Assembly: GCA_016936555.1 (NCBI GenBank)
Contig: JAFGXR010000023.1
Coordinates: 1 to 64,000 of the forward strand
Length of the DNA: 64,000 nt
Reading direction: 5' to 3'
DNA from: Spirochaetales bacterium
GTDB taxonomy: Bacteria; Spirochaetota; Spirochaetia; DSM-2461
The notes under the pieces were generated by a model. The model was not told the origin of the DNA. It did no database searches and was given only the letters and a program-made list of their open reading frames with translations. Each line of letters begins with the position of its first letter. Position 1 is the first letter of the stretch. Positions 8,174-16,158 of the stretch are shown one piece after another. The position numbers and the translations under genes were made by a program.

Positions 8174-8560
8174 ATGGATTCTGTGAAAAGAATTGAAAAA
8201 TTAAAAGAAACAGCCCGGAATCTCAAAAGGGAAATCACAGCACTTTATTATTCTCTCAGCCATGAAGATCTCGGATTAACATCTAAAATTCTGATCGGCA
8301 TAACGATAGGCTATGCCCTCAGCCCTATTGATCTCATCCCCGATTTTATTCCGGTCCTGGGCTATCTGGACGATCTGGTCATACTCCCCTTTCTTATCTG
8401 GCTTGCACTGAAATCGATTCCTGATCAGATTATGGAAGAAGCGAGGAAGAAGGCAGAAGACGATCCTGTGAGACTCCGGAAAAATATTCCGGCTGCCGTC
8501 ACTATAATCTTAATCTGGGCGGGCCTTCTATCTCTGATAATCTACCGGATTCTCAACTGA
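8174..8560 (+). CDS. DUF1232 (YkvA-like) membrane protein
   Basis: A 128-residue protein with the DUF1232 core YALSPIDLIPDFIPVLGYLD, the diagnostic motif of this family, near residues 53-72. A hydrophobic helix overlaps the core and a second one (about 107-125) closes the protein. The N-terminal 40 residues are charged and helical. The family's function is not established. The start has no ribosome-binding site but a perfect TATAAT 8 nt upstream. It is monocistronic and faces a minus-strand operon. Confidence 0.85.
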   Translation: MDSVKRIEKLKETARNLKREITALYYSLSHEDLGLTSKILIGITIGYALSPIDLIPDFIPVLGYLDDLVILPFLIWLALKSIPDQIMEEARKKAEDDPVRLRKNIPAAVTIILIWAGLLSLIIYRILN

Positions 8561-8582
8561 CGACCAACTGAAGATTCCGGAC

Positions 8583-9245
8583 TCAGAAAGCACCCCAGGC
8601 GTCGAGAATCTCTCCGGCGGTCTCTTCAGCTGGTCTTTCACCCGTATCGAAAAATCTGATATCCAGAACAGACAGCTCTGCCAGTTCCTTCAGATATTCC
8701 TGCTGCCTTAGGAAATGATCAATGATCTTCTCATCGCTATCACCGAAGCGCCTGATGTAATTCATCCACATGGCGTCTCTGCCCGAGAGAATCCTCTCGG
8801 CCAGCATGTCGCGGTCCGCCGTCAGAATAACGGCGCGGCAGTTCAGCTCTTGTAATTTTTTATCGACAGATTTGACATCGCTCCAGCTCATATGCCCGTA
8901 CTGATACACATGGGTGAAATGAAACCGTTCCAGAATATAGGGTATCCTCATGGCCCTCTGGTTTCTCCGGCACCACTCCATGGCATCGAGTCGCGATTTC
9001 AAACGGCTGATATTTTCCAGGTGCTCCTCCAGAAGCGAGAGATTGTCCCGGACAGACAACCCCTCCTCACGGTCCTTCTTTTCAAGAACTCTCTGGGTCT
9101 GGTGTTCGGACATGATATAGGAGGAAAATCCGCTCCGGTTCCGGAACCGGTCCGATTGGAGTATGGACCGCAGAATTTCCGTCTTCCCCGTACCGCTGAT
9201 CCCCTCCAGAATCAGTCCCGAGACATTCCAGCTTTCCCCGCTCAC
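8583..9245 (-). CDS. P-loop kinase-like NTPase
   Basis: A 220-residue protein with a Walker A loop near residues 14-21 (GISGTGKT). Its helical layout resembles deoxynucleoside or thymidylate kinases: an ERFHF segment near 105 at the place of the family's acidic/arginine motif, and a hydrophobic strand (CRAVILTAD) before an LAERI helix. Lid arginines occur around 155-165. No specific substrate can be assigned. The GTG start overlaps the stop of the upstream acyl-CoA synthetase by 4 nt (GTGA), so the two are co-translated; whether that reflects a shared pathway is unknown. Confidence 0.6.
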   Translation of the reverse strand: MSGESWNVSGLILEGISGTGKTEILRSILQSDRFRNRSGFSSYIMSEHQTQRVLEKKDREEGLSVRDNLSLLEEHLENISRLKSRLDAMEWCRRNQRAMRIPYILERFHFTHVYQYGHMSWSDVKSVDKKLQELNCRAVILTADRDMLAERILSGRDAMWMNYIRRFGDSDEKIIDHFLRQQEYLKELAELSVLDIRFFDTGERPAEETAGEILDAWGAF

Positions 9246-11149
9246 TTCAGGATTTCCCCTGCTGCCTTGATGTTGAGTTCATTCTGATGCACCTTACCCT
9301 CATCGCTATACATATAATCAATGCGATCCTGATAGGTTTCGGTTATTTTATATCTCACCATTTTCATGGTCGAGTTAATCATCTTGTTCTGTTCGCTGAA
9401 AGGCTCTGTAATCAACTGGAAGGTCGATGGCGTCCAGAGCGACGGGAATCTGGCTGAATCGCCGCCTTTCTTCCAGGCATTGAGGTTTTCCTCTACCTTA
9501 TCAAGGAATTCTTCAGGAGAACTGATCTTCAAGGAACGGGCTTTCAGCGGATCAACCGTCAGAAGACAGGTGGTATAATTGCTGTGGTCGCAATAGAGCA
9601 TGACCTGGGCGATGAGATCCTGAGTGCTGACGATGGTTTCCTCGATCTCCTCGGGGGAATATTTTTCTCCGTCCCTGGAGATGAGCAAGGCTTTGGCCCG
9701 GCCGGTTACCTGGAGGAAATTATCTTCATCCATATAGCCGAGATCACCGGTATAGAGCCAGCCGTCCCGGATTGACTCCTTCGTGGCATCTTCGTTTTTC
9801 AGATAGCCCTTCATAACATTATCGCCGCGGATAGCAATTTCACCCTTTTCCCCGACTGCGGCTTCCCTGCCATCGCCCTTCATGATCTTCAGCTCGATAT
9901 TGGGAAGCACATTTCCCGATGATCCGAATTTATGGCGATGAGCCGCATTGGTGGAGATGATGGGTGTCGCTTCCGACAGACCGTACCCCTGGTAGACCGG
10001 CGCCCCTATGGCATTAAAAAACTCCTGCTGGTTCACATCGAGAAGGGCTCCCCCGCCGATGGAAAAATGAAAATTCTTTCCGAATACAGCTCTCAGTTTC
10101 GGGTAGATAAGCAGATTGGACAATCTGTAGGCCCACATCCCTTTGACATGACGTTTTTTCGGCTCATACCCGTTCCCGTGGTACTCGATACCGGCTTTCA
10201 GACCTATCTCGAAGAGCGATGCGATCAAACCGCCTTTGGCCATAACGCCGGACTTCATCTTCTTCATGAAATTGCCCGTAATGGCCGGTACGGTAAGAAT
10301 GAAATAGGGATCGGTCTCCTGAAGGTTGACCGGAATATTCCTCAAAATCGATGAAGCTCCGCCTCTCGCGTCGACGAAATAGAGAGTCAGGCCAATCAGA
10401 TAGGCGGCGTAGAGAGCGACCGTATGGGCGAAAGAATGATCTATAGGCAGGATTACCAGCGAAGAAATCCGCTCCGGCAGTCCGGCGACATCGAGTCCTC
10501 CCCTGCAGTTGGCCCAGTAGTTGAGATGGGTCAGCATTATCCCTTTGGGATTCCCGGTCGTCCCCGATGTGTAGCATATGGTTATGACATCATCCTCATC
10601 GGCTTCATTCATCAGTTTATCGAGAGTCTGAATTGTTTCTTCATCAACCCGGCTCCCCTCATTGATCAGATCGTCATAGGTCAGCAGATTTCCGCCTCTT
10701 TCCAATCCGTCAACTTCTTCCAGGCCTTTGATTTTATCATCGGAATCGTAGTAGACGAACAGAAGATCACCATCGAAACTCTCCCGGGCCTCCAGAACCT
10801 TGGGAAGAGTTATATGGGAAAAGAAAATGACTTTGCTTTCCGAGTGATTGACCCGGAAGGGGATCTCTTCGGTCAGAAGCTTGAGGGACAGGGGAACAGA
10901 TATACCGCCAAGCATAATAACAGCGAGCTCGCTGATGACCCATTCACTTCTCCCTTCGGAAATTATGGAGAAGGAATCGCCTTTCCCGTAGCCTCTTCTG
11001 ACAAGAGCCCTTGAAATTTTCAGAGCACGCTCTTTTGTTTCGGCAAATCCGATTTTATCCCACCCCTCATCGGTTTTATTGGCCAGATAGGGATAGTCTC
11101 CGTATTTTTCAACAGCTTCATTCATCATTCTCAATACAGTCTGCTTCAT
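9242..11149 (-). CDS. Long-chain acyl-CoA synthetase (AMP-forming)
   Basis: A 635-residue ANL-superfamily ligase that activates fatty acids with ATP and CoA. The P-loop-like motif TICYTSGTTGNPKG (about 195) and the adenylate-binding YQGYGLSEATP (about 395) are intact, as are the GWLYTGDLG motif (about 470) and the hinge/FACS region TGRAKALLISRDGEKYSPEE. The length suits the FadD/bubblegum-like long form. The ATG at 11149 with AAAGAGG is preferred over a GTG at 11164. It heads a two-gene unit with the P-loop kinase and is divergent from the adenylate kinase fusion. Confidence 0.9.
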   Translation of the reverse strand: MKQTVLRMMNEAVEKYGDYPYLANKTDEGWDKIGFAETKERALKISRALVRRGYGKGDSFSIISEGRSEWVISELAVIMLGGISVPLSLKLLTEEIPFRVNHSESKVIFFSHITLPKVLEARESFDGDLLFVYYDSDDKIKGLEEVDGLERGGNLLTYDDLINEGSRVDEETIQTLDKLMNEADEDDVITICYTSGTTGNPKGIMLTHLNYWANCRGGLDVAGLPERISSLVILPIDHSFAHTVALYAAYLIGLTLYFVDARGGASSILRNIPVNLQETDPYFILTVPAITGNFMKKMKSGVMAKGGLIASLFEIGLKAGIEYHGNGYEPKKRHVKGMWAYRLSNLLIYPKLRAVFGKNFHFSIGGGALLDVNQQEFFNAIGAPVYQGYGLSEATPIISTNAAHRHKFGSSGNVLPNIELKIMKGDGREAAVGEKGEIAIRGDNVMKGYLKNEDATKESIRDGWLYTGDLGYMDEDNFLQVTGRAKALLISRDGEKYSPEEIEETIVSTQDLIAQVMLYCDHSNYTTCLLTVDPLKARSLKISSPEEFLDKVEENLNAWKKGGDSARFPSLWTPSTFQLITEPFSEQNKMINSTMKMVRYKITETYQDRIDYMYSDEGKVHQNELNIKAAGEILK

Positions 11150-11189
11150 GTAATCCTCTTTCACACTATGTTAACATAATTTTAAATAT

Positions 11190-11218
11190 TTGCCCTCCGC
11201 GTTTTTCTGGCTTAATCT
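11190..11218 (+). promoter_or_regulatory. Putative promoter of the double adenylate kinase gene
   Basis: TTGCCC (11190-11195) and TAATCT (11213-11218) have a 17-bp spacer, 31 nt before the ATG, which has a GGGAG site. A perfect palindrome ATGTTAACAT at 11168-11177, next to the divergent acyl-CoA synthetase start, could be an operator. Confidence 0.4.
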
Positions 11219-11249
11219 TTATATAAATCACACTAAAACGGGAGCTATT

Positions 11250-12419
11250 ATGTTAAATATTGCATTGTTCGGCCCTCCCGGTGCCGGAAAAGGGACTCAA
11301 TCGGAATTTCTCATAAAAGAATACAATCTCTTTTACATTTCCACCGGGGACATTCTGAGAAATGAAATCGCCAATGAATCGAAGCTAGGTCTCGAAGCAA
11401 AAAGCATAATCGCCGCAGGCGGTCTCGTATCCGATGAAATCATTGTCCAGATTATCGAGAAAACTATCGTCAGCAACCCCTTCTCCAACGGATTTCTCTT
11501 CGATGGTTTTCCCAGAACCTATATCCAGGCCTATATTCTCGAGGGGCTGATGATCAAGCTCAATACATCTCTCAACTGCCTGATCAGCCTGGAAGTGGAG
11601 GAAGAGGAGTCTGTAGCCAGGCTTCTCAACCGGGGAAAGACATCGGGGCGGATGGATGATAACGAAACGGTTATCCGCAACCGCTTAAAGGAATACCATG
11701 ACAAAACCCTGCCGGTTCTTCAATTCTACAAAGACAAAGGCATACTACGCTCTGTAAACGGGAGCCAGGGGATAGAAACCGTCACGGAAGATATCAGGAA
11801 TATTATCCGCGGCGAACTGAAAAACAGCCTCTACAATGTGGTGCTCTTCGGATACCCCGGTTCGGGACGGGGAACCCAGGGGAAAGCCCTGGCGGAAAAA
11901 TTCGGCCTGGAATACGTAGCCACGGGAAACATGCTCGACGATGAGATCAAATCGGGTTCTGAAATCGGAAAACGGGTCGAAGAGATATATGACAGCGGGA
12001 AACTCGTTCCCGATGAAATCATAGTCCAGCTCATCGAGAAGAAACTAGAGGAATCCAAGGATGTAAAAGGTTTTATTTTCAAGGGATTCCCGCGTACTCT
12101 CGTACAGTCCTATATTCTCGACGGATTGCTGAAAAAACACGGCTCGTTCATTTCCCAGGTCATAGAGATAGAAGTGCCGACGCTCCAGCTGATCAGCCGG
12201 CTCGATGCACGCCGCCAGACCAACGATGCCCGCCCCTATGACAGCAACACTTCAAAAATCGTTCAGCGGCTTCAGGACCATCAGGAAAAAACGGTCCCCG
12301 TAATCGAAAAATACAACGAACAGCACGGCGTACTGAAAATCAACGGCGAGGGAACCTTCGAAGAGGTGTTCGATAAAATATCCGCCGAAATTTCCAAAGG
12401 CCTGGACAGCATGAGATAA
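11250..12419 (+). CDS. Tandem-duplicated adenylate kinase-family protein
   Basis: A 389-residue protein made of two adenylate-kinase units. The first (1-190) is complete: P-loop FGPPGAGKGTQ, the STGDILRNE helix, DGFPRT for NMP binding, and a short lid with RMDDN. The second (about 195-389) repeats the fold but is degenerate: the P-loop Lys is Arg near residue 207 (GYPGSGRGTQ), DGFPRT is KGFPRT, and the lid arginine/aspartate motif reads ARPYDSN. So one active and one probably inactive or regulatory unit. Whether it is the cell's housekeeping enzyme (AMP + ATP to 2 ADP) is unknown. The start has GGGAG; an upstream Met is in the leader. Confidence 0.88.
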   Translation: MLNIALFGPPGAGKGTQSEFLIKEYNLFYISTGDILRNEIANESKLGLEAKSIIAAGGLVSDEIIVQIIEKTIVSNPFSNGFLFDGFPRTYIQAYILEGLMIKLNTSLNCLISLEVEEEESVARLLNRGKTSGRMDDNETVIRNRLKEYHDKTLPVLQFYKDKGILRSVNGSQGIETVTEDIRNIIRGELKNSLYNVVLFGYPGSGRGTQGKALAEKFGLEYVATGNMLDDEIKSGSEIGKRVEEIYDSGKLVPDEIIVQLIEKKLEESKDVKGFIFKGFPRTLVQSYILDGLLKKHGSFISQVIEIEVPTLQLISRLDARRQTNDARPYDSNTSKIVQRLQDHQEKTVPVIEKYNEQHGVLKINGEGTFEEVFDKISAEISKGLDSMR

Positions 12420-12426
12420 TATTCAT

Positions 12427-12470
12427 TTATATACGGTACGGTCGCGACCGTACCGTATATAATTTATTTT
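12427..12470. terminator. Bidirectional terminator with perfect 36-nt palindrome
   Basis: Positions 12427-12462 form a perfect inverted repeat with no spacer (half-site TTATATACGGTACGGTCG), followed by TTTATTTTTT. It lies between the convergent adenylate kinase fusion and the XRE-cupin-PTB gene and starts 7 nt after the former's stop. It also overlaps the stop side of the latter. Confidence 0.7.
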
Positions 12471-13945
12471 TTCAAAACGTGCTGCGAATAGACGGCGCTG
12501 GCGCAGAGCGTCAGGAATTTCGTCATATCGCTGTCGCTCCGTGATGTCAGGATTACCGGCACTCTGGCTCCAAGAACGACATTGGCCACATCGGCTCCCA
12601 TTGTCATGGCCCAGGCTTTATAGAGGAAGTTTCCACCGGATATATGGGGGACAATGAGAATATCCGCTTTGCCCGCTACAGGCAGATCTGTCATTCCCTT
12701 GTGCTTTACCGATTCCTCGTACAGAGCGAGGTCATAGGAAAGCGGTCCGTAGACCGTGGCGTTCTTCCATTCCATTTCCGAAAGCTGTTTCGCGAAAATG
12801 CTGGTCGGTATTTTATCGGAAGGCTTTTCATTGGCATCGAGAATGGCCACATTCGGTTTTTCCACACCCATACTCTGAGCTACATCAATGGCATTGAGGA
12901 TAATATCTTTTGAAGCTTCAACATCGGAGGAAGGCGTAAGAGCCGTATTGATTCCCGGGTCGGTGAGAAAGACCAGTCTGTCCACTTCGGGAAGTTCGAA
13001 GATGCTGACAAGTGAGAGCCGTCTTCCCGTCCCGATTCCCTTCTCTTTATTCAGGATGGCCTTCATAAAAACAGCTGTGTTGATTTTTCCCTTCATGAGC
13101 ATATGACCTTCACCGCTGTGAATCAGCTCTATTCCACGCTCGGCGGCCGCTTTTTCAAAGTCTTCCGCAGAGGGATCAATTTCAACGAACTCATAGTATT
13201 CGGGATATTTGAGCAGGTCCGGATTATAGGAGGAACTGTCACCGACAAAGAAAGCTGTTTTAACGACCTTTTCCTCAATGGCCCTGTTGACCGCTTCAAG
13301 GGCTGTCGAGTTGGGCATAATAACCACGACGTTCATGCCGCCGATGACTTTAGCTCCCTGAATCAGATTGCCCATCAGCGGGCTTCTGGCAAAATTCATC
13401 ATGGACTTTTCATTATAGATCGAGGCGAGTATTCTGCAGGGACCTCCGATCGCGTTCAGTGCATGACGGAATGAGGAATCGAAATAAATCGTATCCCCTT
13501 CATTGAGAATATGTTCTTTATCATCGACAATTATCTTCAGCGTACCGTTTATGACATAATGGAACTCCTCCCCTTCATGGGTACTGTATTCCAGATTCGC
13601 TTCATCCTGTTCGAAAACTTCAACCAGCAGAGGCTCCATATGCCGTCCGCTGTAATCAGGGGCCAGACTTTCGTAGTTGTGCCGTTTTCTTCTTTCCACG
13701 ACCTGCCTGGTTTCAGGTCGTGTTACGACAACACCGGCTTCATGAAATTCCTTTCCAAAGATCAGAGCCGAAATATCGGTTCCAAGAGCGGCTGAAATGC
13801 GCATCAGTTCGGAGACGGCCGCTTCAATATCTTTCTCTTCAAGATCTATAAGGTAATTCGTCGACAAGCCCGTCATTTCGGCAAGATTTTCAAGGGAAAG
13901 GCCTTTCCCGGTTCGTATGGTTTTAATGTTATTTCCCGTATGCAT
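12464..13945 (-). CDS. XRE-cupin regulator fused to phosphate acetyl/butyryltransferase-like domain
   Basis: A 493-residue three-part protein. Residues 5-60 are an XRE/Cro-type helix-turn-helix (IRTGKGLSLENLAEMTGLST). Residues about 110-175 are a cupin with THEGEEFHYVINGTLKII and DTIYFDSSFRHALNA, as in PuuR-type regulators. From about 190 to the end runs a phosphotransacylase-like fold: GAKVIGGMNVVVIMPNS, FLTDPGINTALTPSS, and the C-terminal ADILIVPHISGGNFLYKAW and VILTSRSDS typical of phosphate butyryl/acetyltransferases. A DNA-binding sensor thus seems joined to an acyl-CoA/acyl-phosphate domain. It may regulate acyl metabolism by binding the metabolite directly. AGAGAGG precedes the ATG. 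Confidence 0.85.
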   Translation of the reverse strand: MHTGNNIKTIRTGKGLSLENLAEMTGLSTNYLIDLEEKDIEAAVSELMRISAALGTDISALIFGKEFHEAGVVVTRPETRQVVERRKRHNYESLAPDYSGRHMEPLLVEVFEQDEANLEYSTHEGEEFHYVINGTLKIIVDDKEHILNEGDTIYFDSSFRHALNAIGGPCRILASIYNEKSMMNFARSPLMGNLIQGAKVIGGMNVVVIMPNSTALEAVNRAIEEKVVKTAFFVGDSSSYNPDLLKYPEYYEFVEIDPSAEDFEKAAAERGIELIHSGEGHMLMKGKINTAVFMKAILNKEKGIGTGRRLSLVSIFELPEVDRLVFLTDPGINTALTPSSDVEASKDIILNAIDVAQSMGVEKPNVAILDANEKPSDKIPTSIFAKQLSEMEWKNATVYGPLSYDLALYEESVKHKGMTDLPVAGKADILIVPHISGGNFLYKAWAMTMGADVANVVLGARVPVILTSRSDSDMTKFLTLCASAVYSQHVLKK

Positions 13946-13980
13946 GACACACCTCTCTTTTATTTTTACATAAACTGCGG

Positions 13981-14040
13981 GAGAGGCGTTGTTCTCTCGG
14001 TCAACAAAGCATCTCTCGTTGATATATATGCTGTATTATA
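13981..14040 (-). promoter_or_regulatory. Promoter and repeat-rich operator of the XRE-cupin-PTB gene
   Basis: On the minus strand a perfect TATAAT (14035-14040) lies upstream of two direct repeats of TCTCTCG (plus strand 13993-13999 and 14012-14018), 19 bp apart, and an inverted pair GAGAG (13981-13985) / CTCTC (13994-13998). The same-face spacing suits a dimeric XRE protein, so autoregulation is plausible. Confidence 0.4.
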
Positions 14041-14100
14041 CTTCATTCATATATATATAGCGAGAAAAAACCGAAAAACGTAATTACATTCCAGTGGAGA

Positions 14101-14664
14101 TTACCTGTTTATGAAAATCCGGCCTATGCTGGCTTTAAGAATATCGGCTTCGATATCGATAAAGCCCCGTTTTGCCAGCTTGATGGCCTGAATCGTTCCC
14201 AGCGCCGCCGCATAAAACAAAGACTTATCATAGCGGAACCCCATGACTTTGTTGACGTTCTCCGGAAGGATATCGGGATTTTCCTGAAAAAAGCCGAAGA
14301 TGTCACCGGCGATTTTTTCCAGTTTCGGATAAAGTAGCGGTTCGTTGATAAGGAGAGAGGCCAGATCGATATTCTCCAGAACTGTATCGAACAGGATATT
14401 GTAAAAATACTCAAAAGAGCTTTCGCCTTTCCGTGTTCTGACACCTTCCTGAATTTCGACAAAGAACTCCTCCCACCCCTCTTCGATCAGAGATGTGAGA
14501 AGCTCTTCTTTGTTGGCAAAATAGTTATAGACGGTTCCGACGGAAAAACCGGAATGGGCTACGATATCCTGAATGGATGTAGCGGCATAACCTTTGGAAC
14601 TGAAGAGATAAACCGCCGAATCCATAACGGCTTTTCTTTTATTGTCATCTCTGCTCCTGGCCAT
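14101..14664 (-). CDS. TetR family regulator
   Basis: A 187-residue regulator. The N-terminal helix-turn-helix is classical: AVYLFSSKGYAATSIQDIV, then SGFSVGTVYNYFANKEELL. The C-terminal part is an all-helical ligand domain with no recognisable subfamily. The ATG at 14664 follows GAGGTG at good spacing; a longer in-frame start lies inside the upstream membrane-protein gene. The 13-bp gap to that gene makes it the last gene of a long minus-strand run. Targets unknown. Confidence 0.88.
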   Translation of the reverse strand: MARSRDDNKRKAVMDSAVYLFSSKGYAATSIQDIVAHSGFSVGTVYNYFANKEELLTSLIEEGWEEFFVEIQEGVRTRKGESSFEYFYNILFDTVLENIDLASLLINEPLLYPKLEKIAGDIFGFFQENPDILPENVNKVMGFRYDKSLFYAAALGTIQAIKLAKRGFIDIEADILKASIGRIFINR

Positions 14665-14677
14665 CAGTTCACCTCGC

Positions 14678-15445
14678 TTATTTCCAGGGAAATATGGTAT
14701 TTCGGAAAGTCCTGGGGCCGATTTTTTCATTGTCTTCAAGACAGAGAGCCCGCCAGGGGATTTTCCGTCCCGCTTCGGGATTTTCTTCGAGGTAATCGTA
14801 CTTGTATACGAGAAGTCTCAGATTGTTGTCGAGCCAGAGAAGTATGCCGGCCGGACCCGGTATGAGAAAGACCGTAAGAACCGACAGAAGCAGCCCCGGA
14901 AGTATCCCCAAAAAGACGGCTATGCTGTGAAAGGGGTTGTCGAGAAAGATGAGAAAACTCTTTTTAATCATTTTCAGGAAAGTACTGTTAAGACGGTTTA
15001 CGACAGGCAGATAGTACATAACAGCCAGATTAACCGTAACGAAAACCCAGAAGAGAAACATGGCGCCTATCAGACCTATCATATTACCGAGAGCTGAGTA
15101 AAAGCGCATTCCCAGTAAAGTCAGAACCAGAACCGCAGAAAAAAGTAATCCACCGGACAGAGAAGTCTTCCACGTCTCTTTTATACCGGTAAAAAAAGTT
15201 TTGATTTCATCAGGTTTGAAATCACTTATGCCTTTGACATAAGAAGCGGCTGCCCCCAGAAAGATAAGGAAAGCCAGATAAATGACAAAGAGAGCGGCAG
15301 AAGCACCGATCAATGAATAGGGAGCCAGAAAAGTCGTTCCATAGAGTCCCAGAATAAGTAGAATGAAAACCAGATTGACGGCAAAAATCCGCCCCATATT
15401 ATCCCACAAATCCCAGAAGGATTTTTTAATCAGAAAACCAAACAT
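14678..15445 (-). CDS. Hypothetical multi-pass membrane protein (YesL/DUF624-like)
   Basis: A 255-residue integral membrane protein with about six hydrophobic segments (approximately 20-42, 44-70, 98-120, 122-147, 170-190 and 190-215). The start MFGFLIKKSFWDLWDNMGRI resembles the N-terminus of YesL-type proteins, but the similarity is weak. No catalytic motif. It lies 21 bp after the yhhQ-like gene and 13 bp before tetR, so it is probably co-transcribed with both. Function unknown. Confidence 0.7.
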   Translation of the reverse strand: MFGFLIKKSFWDLWDNMGRIFAVNLVFILLILGLYGTTFLAPYSLIGASAALFVIYLAFLIFLGAAASYVKGISDFKPDEIKTFFTGIKETWKTSLSGGLLFSAVLVLTLLGMRFYSALGNMIGLIGAMFLFWVFVTVNLAVMYYLPVVNRLNSTFLKMIKKSFLIFLDNPFHSIAVFLGILPGLLLSVLTVFLIPGPAGILLWLDNNLRLLVYKYDYLEENPEAGRKIPWRALCLEDNEKIGPRTFRNTIFPWK

Positions 15446-15466
15446 GGGGCTATTATATAGAGTTGG

Positions 15467-16153
15467 TCAATCAGATACAACCTCTTTGCGGTGCCAGTAA
15501 CTGGCTATATAGATAAAGGGTGTGTCAGCGGCGGCAACCACCCATTTGAGCAGATAGGTCGTCCAGAAAATCTGCCAGAAGATATTCCAGGGGAACAGCC
15601 CCGTAAAAGCGATGAAACAGAATACCGTCGTATCGATCAGCTGGCTGAGCATGGTGCTGCCGTTATTCCTGAGCCAGATAAATCTTTCGGCGGGAAACTT
15701 CTTTTTTATAAGATTGTACATCCAGATATCGTGAAACTGCGACAGCAGGTAAGCCGTCAGACTGGCCAGAGCGATCCGCGGCATGATCCCGAAGATCGTC
15801 TGAAGGCTCTCCTGCGCGAAATCATCGGCGGAGGGATTGAATTTCAGAGCGATGTACATGAGAACCGTCATGGCGATCAGCGAGAAAAAACCGACCTTTA
15901 CGGCTCTGGAAGCTTCCCTGCGCCCGTAATTCTCACTGAGTATATCGGTTACGAGAAAAGAGGTGGCGTAAACGATATTTCCGAGTGTTGCCGTAATGGA
16001 AAAGATATCCACGGTTTTCAGCACCTGAACATTCGCCACGATCGTCGCTATGGGAATCCATATGAACAGGCCCAGTTTTCCGAAAAGCCTGTAAGCTATA
16101 AGGATGGCTGAAAAATTGACCAGAAGCATGGCCAGCCATAACAGTTCATTCAT
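15467..16153 (-). CDS. yhhQ: Queuosine precursor transporter (YhhQ/DUF165 family)
   Basis: A 228-residue inner-membrane protein with about six helices. The family pattern is present: ITATLGNIVYATSFLVTDILSENYG near residues 53-77 (conserved D..SE.YG), and later LRNNGSTMLSQLIDTTVF, where the conserved S-Q-D-T line the substrate path. The family imports preQ0/preQ1 for queuosine tRNA modification. It starts 5 bp after tex. No preQ1 riboswitch is visible, as expected for an internal operon gene. Confidence 0.88.
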   Translation of the reverse strand: MNELLWLAMLLVNFSAILIAYRLFGKLGLFIWIPIATIVANVQVLKTVDIFSITATLGNIVYATSFLVTDILSENYGRREASRAVKVGFFSLIAMTVLMYIALKFNPSADDFAQESLQTIFGIMPRIALASLTAYLLSQFHDIWMYNLIKKKFPAERFIWLRNNGSTMLSQLIDTTVFCFIAFTGLFPWNIFWQIFWTTYLLKWVVAAADTPFIYIASYWHRKEVVSD

Positions 16154-16158
16154 AAAAA

